The notes under the pieces were generated by a model. It saw nothing but the letters and a program-made list of their open reading frames with translations. It ran no database searches and was not told the DNA's origin. A DNA stretch of 33,329 nucleotides from Planctomycetia bacterium (lineage in GTDB: Bacteria; Planctomycetota; Planctomycetia; Gemmatales; Gemmataceae): the NCBI GenBank assembly GCA_016795185.1, contig JAEUIF010000306.1:1-33329 (forward strand), read 5' to 3'. The position numbers were made by a program, and so were the translations under genes. The first letter of the stretch is position 1; every line of letters begins with the position of its first letter. Positions 29,435 through 33,329 of this stretch are shown in pieces.

Positions 29435-31564
29435 ATGCCAAACGGCGATCTTGGGCTGGTGTTCCAGCAGATTCGCAAGACAGTAAACCTGCAGACGGCC
29501 GCCAGTGCGCCCGACGGCGAACTCCTGCAACGTTTCGTCGCGCAGCAAGATGAGGCCGCCTTCGAGGCCCTGGTGCGGCGGCACGGTCCCCTGGTCCTGG
29601 GCGTGTGCTGCCGGATGCTCTCCGATCGGAACGATGCAGACGATGCCTTTCAGGCAACCTTCTGCGTCCTGGTTCGCAAGGCGCATACCATCACCAAGGG
29701 GGAGTCCGTGGGCAGCTGGTTATACCAGGTCGCCTACCACGCTGCGGCCAAGGCACGAGCAGCGGCCGGGCGGCGGCGAGCGCGGGAGAATTACCATCCG
29801 AATCTCGATACGGCAGCCCTCGCAGCTCCGGCAGACGACGCGAGCGAGCTGCGGCCGGCTCTCGACGAGGCCGTCAACCGTTTGCCGGAGAAATACCGTC
29901 GCCCCATCGTGCTCTGCTACCTGGAAGGCAAGAGCAACGAAGAGGCGGCACGGGAAATCGGCTGCCCGGTTGGGACCGTATGGACCCGACTAAACCGCGG
30001 TCGGGAACGCTTGCGCGGCTTGCTCCAGCGGCGCGGAGTGGTCCTCTCGGCCGGCGCGGTTGCCGTCGCACTGGAAAAAGCTCCGCTTTCGGCCGCCGTG
30101 CCGGTGGCGCTTGTGCAGGCCACGGTGCGGGGCGGCATGCTGCTGGCGACCGGGGAAACGGCCGTCGCTGGCGCTTTTCCCGCATCAGTGGTCGGCTTGG
30201 CCCGTAGCGCAACCTGGGCCATGCTCTTGACTCGCCTGAAGACCGCAGCGTTGTTCCTTGCAGCCACGGCAGTCCTGGTCGGTTCGACCTGGCTAGCGGT
30301 CAGCTCGTCGGCGCCGACTCTTCCTGCCGGTGTTCAGGCTGTTGCCGTCGCTCCTGATCTGCGGTTGAACGACGAAGCACGCTTCGTCCAGGTCCATCAG
30401 TTCCTCAAGCCGCAACCGGGCGAGTCGCGCTGGCAGGCAATTCCCTGGCGGACCAGCGTCTGGCAAGCCAGGCAGCAAGCGGCCGTCGAGGGCAAACCAA
30501 TCCTGCTGGTCGTGGCGGGGCGGGAGCATCCCCTTGGTCCCTGCGACACGACTGCCCGTTCCTTCCGTTCTCCCAATCTTTGGTCGGAAGCCAATTTCGA
30601 CTTGATCCGCGAACGTTTCGTCGCCGTGGCCGCCAACGGCCAGGTCCTGATGAAGCGCCAGGATGCCGAGGGTGAGTTCATTCGCACTACCTGCGGTTTT
30701 GAATTCAGACCGCAAGGTCAAGCAGTCGTCTGCTTCACTGCCGGCGGCAAGAACCTGGGGAGCGACCCGCAGCGAGCCTGGCAAGCATTCCTCAAGCTGC
30801 CAAACGAGGAGCGGAGCGCGGGGGCCGTCGTGGTGGACGATCTCGACCCGGTCGATACCAGTATCGCGCCCACGCAACCACCCGCCGGTGGGCTGATTCT
30901 CAAGATCTACGCCCGGCCTCTGACGCGGGATGCTCACGGCGAACTGCGCCATGCGGCAGCTGCGGACTTCACGCTGGGCGAGGCGCAGTCGTTCGACCGG
31001 CGCACCATGATCGAGGCGTCCCCCGATCACATGTGGCTGACTGCTGACGAATGGAAATCCCTGGTTCCCACCACCTCCTGGCAAGGAGAACGATATTTGG
31101 TCCAGTCGGCGATCACGCACCGCCTGGTCCGTCATCACCTGGTCCCTAGCCGTATCTGCTCGTCGGGTGCGCCTTGGTCTGCCAGGAGCATCCGCGCAGC
31201 CGAGCTGACCTTGACCGTGGCCGAAGTGCATCCCGATCGCCTACAGCTTCGGCTGGAAGGACATGCCCAACTCGGAGCGACCCATGATCCTACTCGGCCA
31301 GTCGAGGAGCATGAGTTGGGCTATGAAGCCCAGGTGCACGGGTTTCTGACTTACGATCGCGCCCGGCAAGGCTTCACCCGGTTCGACGTGACGGCGCTCG
31401 GCGACGTCTATGGCAAGCTGGAAGGCTTGAACGGCCTGCTGGGAGCACGCCCTGGCCGGCAACCGCTCGGCTTTGCCTTCGAGCTCGCTACAAGCGACAA
31501 GCCTGCGGATCGCACCGTGCCGACCGGGAGGGAAAGGAAGGACTATTTCCAGATAGGCAACTGA
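29435..31564 (+). CDS. Membrane-tethered ECF sigma factor with thioredoxin-like extracytoplasmic domain, 709 aa
   Basis: The ATG at 29435 follows GGAGAG. Residues ~29-90 are sigma region 2 (ELLQRFVAQQDEAAFEALVR, then DADDAFQATFCVLVRKA) and ~142-200 region 4 (LPEKYRRPIVLCYLEGKSNE, then GCPVGTVWTRLNRGRERL), the ECF pattern typical of planctomycetes. After a linker, residues ~269-291 form one transmembrane helix (TAALFLAATAVLVGSTWLAV). Outside lies a region at ~335-445 that resembles a thioredoxin fold: SVWQARQQAAVEGKPILLVV, a cysteine at 370 (GPCDTTAR) and a strand RERFVAVAANGQVLM. It lacks a CXXC pair. A further ~260 residues have no recognised domain. The design suggests a sigma factor controlled by its own tail without a separate anti-sigma factor. 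No anti-sigma gene is adjacent. Confidence 0.88.
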   Translation: MPNGDLGLVFQQIRKTVNLQTAASAPDGELLQRFVAQQDEAAFEALVRRHGPLVLGVCCRMLSDRNDADDAFQATFCVLVRKAHTITKGESVGSWLYQVAYHAAAKARAAAGRRRARENYHPNLDTAALAAPADDASELRPALDEAVNRLPEKYRRPIVLCYLEGKSNEEAAREIGCPVGTVWTRLNRGRERLRGLLQRRGVVLSAGAVAVALEKAPLSAAVPVALVQATVRGGMLLATGETAVAGAFPASVVGLARSATWAMLLTRLKTAALFLAATAVLVGSTWLAVSSSAPTLPAGVQAVAVAPDLRLNDEARFVQVHQFLKPQPGESRWQAIPWRTSVWQARQQAAVEGKPILLVVAGREHPLGPCDTTARSFRSPNLWSEANFDLIRERFVAVAANGQVLMKRQDAEGEFIRTTCGFEFRPQGQAVVCFTAGGKNLGSDPQRAWQAFLKLPNEERSAGAVVVDDLDPVDTSIAPTQPPAGGLILKIYARPLTRDAHGELRHAAAADFTLGEAQSFDRRTMIEASPDHMWLTADEWKSLVPTTSWQGERYLVQSAITHRLVRHHLVPSRICSSGAPWSARSIRAAELTLTVAEVHPDRLQLRLEGHAQLGATHDPTRPVEEHELGYEAQVHGFLTYDRARQGFTRFDVTALGDVYGKLEGLNGLLGARPGRQPLGFAFELATSDKPADRTVPTGRERKDYFQIGN

Positions 31565-31640
31565 CGGTGCGTTTGCATTCGCCCGAAAATAAACAAGTCC
31601 TTTGACCTTAGCGGCTGGCCTGTTGCGAATTGAGGACATT

Positions 31641-32875
31641 ATGAAGCGATATTGCCTCGTTCCGCTGCTCATTGCCACGTTGTTGCTGGGCCTTGGCCGC
31701 CTGGATGCGGGCGACGATAAAACTCCTGGTGACGTCGCTGGCCAGCTCCGTGAGCTGAATCCGAGAATCTTTCCGGCCGACGGCGACAAGGCGAAGGAAC
31801 TCAGCCAGATGCTGGAAAAGGACTCCAGGCCCGCCTGCAAGCGGCCGCACTCCGCGAGAACCAGGCCTGGCAAAAGGTGAAGACCAAAGCGGACCGGGAG
31901 AAGTTCCGCGACGAACGGATCGGCGCTCTCAAGCGTTCGCTGGGAGAGTTTCCGGCTGCGCCGCTGGACCTGAAGATCCGGATCAGCGGCAAGCTGGAAG
32001 GAGAGGGTTATCGCATTCACAACCTGGTGTACGAGAGCCGACCGGGGCTGGTGGTAACCGCGAATCTGTACCTCCCAGCCAAGCCCGGCAAGGCGATGCC
32101 GGGAATCATCATTTCCCATAGCCAGCAAAATCCCAAGCCGCAGGGCGAATTGCAAGACATGGGGATGACCTGGGCCCGGCAAGGTTGCCTCGTCCTCGTG
32201 CCGGATGTTTTGGGCCACGGGGAACGTCGGCAACATCCTTTTGTTGATGCCAAATCGTACCCCGGAACGTTTCGCGTTGGGCGGCAGGACTACTACTTCC
32301 GGTACAACACCGCCCTTCAGTTGCATGCGGTCGGCGCGAGCCTGGCGGGCTGGATGGCCTGGGACCTGATGCGCGCGGTCGATGTGCTCCTTGCCCAGCC
32401 CGGCATTGACAAGGAACGCATCGTCCTGCTGGGCTCGGTCGCCGGCGGTGGTGATCCGGCGGTGGTGGCGGCTGCTTTGGACCCGCGCATTGCAGCGGTG
32501 GTGCCCTTCAATTTCGGTGGACCGCAGGCGGACTACGCTGTCCCCGAAAACGCGCAGCGGGATCTTTACTGGTTCGGTGTGCCGATCTGGGAGTCGACGC
32601 GCTGCCTGCGCCTCGGTGCGCGAGATGGCTTCGCCCACTGGCTGATCGATACGGCGGTGGCGCCGCGCGGGCTCCTCTACTCCCACGAGTTCGGTTGGGA
32701 GAAAAAAGGCGATCCCGCCTGGCCCCGGATGCAAAAGGTCTTCGCCCTCTACGACAAAGCCGACCACCCGGCTGTTGCCGCGGGGCGCGGCAACCTCAAG
32801 GGCCGGCCGCCGGAACATACCCACTGCAATAACATCGGCGCGCTCCACCGCCTCACCGGCGATCTCTGGCAATGA
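31641..32875 (+). pseudogene. Alpha/beta hydrolase (acetyl xylan esterase-like), frameshifted
   Basis: The ATG at 31641 has GAGG four bases upstream and opens a Sec signal (MKRYCLVPLLIATLLLGLG). The frame runs to MLEKD at about 31823 and then goes wrong. In the next frame the protein continues as LQARLQAAALRENQAWQKVK and on to a TGA-terminated end at 32875. Restoring one C (gac-ctc instead of ga-ctc) joins the two parts smoothly. The body is hydrolase-like: VTANLYLPAKPGKAMPGIII, ISHSQQNPKPQG, LVPDVLGHGERRQHPF and LDPRIAAVVPFNFGGPQ. At the nucleophile elbow it reads LLGSVAGGGDPA, so the canonical G-x-S-x-G serine is not in place. The C-terminus (THCNNIGALHR ... TGDLWQ) seems to end early relative to relatives. 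A sequencing error at the frameshift cannot be excluded; a rebuilt or partial protein from 31877 is possible. Confidence 0.72.
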
Positions 32876-33218
32876 GCTGATTTACCGGACAGATTCTCAC
32901 CTGTATTGCATCGGCGCCAAGTGATCACGACCGTTCGCGACTTCCACGCTGGACCGGCGGCCCGATTGACCTGTACCAGCAGGGCGAGCGTCGGCACGGC
33001 CGCTTACAAAACGTGTCAAATAGAGATTCGACTGGAACATCGTGCGCGCACGCTCTTAAGATCGAGGTCAATTCCTGCTCGCCTTGATATGTCGTTGGTT
33101 TTGAACGGACCTTCCGAGAACCTTGCTCTCCTTACCGGCTCAGCGTACTCAGCGAAAGTCGTGCTCTCCCGGCTCCCCTGCCATCCATCTGAAAACTGGG
33201 CAAGCTCAGGAGCGCGTC
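32876..33218. other. Intergenic region, 343 bases
   Basis: It lies between the frameshifted hydrolase and the partial PSD1-family gene. There is no frame with local codon bias and no strong hairpin with a T-tract. It probably carries the promoter of the 33219 gene, but I could not identify a convincing -35/-10 pair. Confidence 0.5.
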
Positions 33219-33329
33219 ATGAAACCTCGGTCTCTTTTCGGTCTCGCTGCCTTGGCTATGGCCCTCTGCCACGGTCCCATGCTGGCCGCGGATGCGGATG
33301 GCATCGCGCTCTTCGAGTCGAAGATCCGG
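33219..33329 (+). CDS. N-terminus of a probable PSCyt1/DUF1549/DUF1553 secreted protein (runs off window)
   Basis: The ATG at 33219 has AGGAG six bases upstream. The 37 visible codons give a Sec signal (MKPRSLFGLAALAMALCHGP) cut near MLAADADG, followed by ALFESKIR. An x-F-F/L-E-x-K-I-R segment right after the signal peptide is the normal entry to the PSCyt1 haem-binding domain (usually continuing PVLxxxCxxCHS) of large planctomycete PSD1 proteins. The CXXCH itself would lie just beyond the window edge, so the family call is by position and pattern only. Confidence 0.6.
   Translation, partial: MKPRSLFGLAALAMALCHGPMLAADADGIALFESKIR

Noticed and set aside
1-33329. CRISPR arrays, tRNA or rRNA genes, phage modules, restriction or other defence systems
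   Set aside because: No regularly spaced repeats, no tRNA cloverleaf or rRNA landmarks, and no nuclease, helicase or methylase motifs were seen on either strand.

Overview
This window looks like a piece of a planctomycete chromosome (Gemmatales- or Pirellulales-like, or an uncultured relative). The evidence is the GC-rich sequence and the family content: three DUF1501 proteins with twin-arginine signals, two full-length and one incomplete DUF1549/DUF1553 (PSCyt2/PSD1) cytochrome-like proteins, a DUF1080 protein, an ECF sigma factor with a long extracytoplasmic tail, and many large secreted beta-propeller proteins. Most gene starts have a clear GGAG-type ribosome binding site, and this was used to choose starts.

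Layout. (1) 1-5326, minus strand: a secreted kelch-type protein that runs off the left edge and a secreted FlgD-Ig/NHL-type propeller. (2) 5793-9747, plus strand: a PSD1-family protein followed by DUF1501, the classic planctomycete pair. A bidirectional terminator hairpin follows, then a convergent LysR regulator (9861-10859). (3) 11215-17295, plus strand: a zone of gene decay. It holds a Gfo/Idh/MocA oxidoreductase with a large deletion and an amber codon, a half-size TauE/SafE protein, an SGNH hydrolase, and a propeller gene cut by a 1308-bp IS4-like element. Beyond the element are the last codons of an MFS transporter, a PHP-type gene with an internal deletion, and a second truncated Gfo/Idh/MocA gene with an amber codon. 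(4) 17328-25560, minus strand: a probable five-gene operon, in transcription order PSD1-family protein, DUF1501, a protein-arginine deiminase (PAD) lipoprotein, a beta-propeller (intact paralogue of the IS-disrupted one), and a VWQD-repeat secreted protein. (5) 25697-26928, minus strand: a frameshifted gene of unknown function, an unusually good 14-bp hairpin, and two tiny coupled ORFs, one with a zinc ribbon. (6) 26979-33329, plus strand: DUF1501, DUF1080, an ECF sigma factor fused to a membrane anchor and a thioredoxin-like extracytoplasmic domain, a frameshifted alpha/beta hydrolase, and the start of a third PSD1-family gene.

How it fits together. Nearly all products are predicted to be exported: Sec or lipoprotein signals on the propellers, PSD1 proteins, SGNH, DUF1080 and PAD, and Tat signals on DUF1501 and Gfo/Idh. 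The window therefore mainly encodes an envelope/periplasm surface repertoire. The most striking item is the PAD, which keeps the His/Asp and Cys active-site blocks of animal peptidylarginine deiminases but carries a domain-sized insertion of about 110 residues between them, and sits in a PSD1-DUF1501 operon. The second is the membrane-tethered sigma factor, whose layout suggests a one-protein signalling device. No rRNA, tRNA or CRISPR array was recognised.
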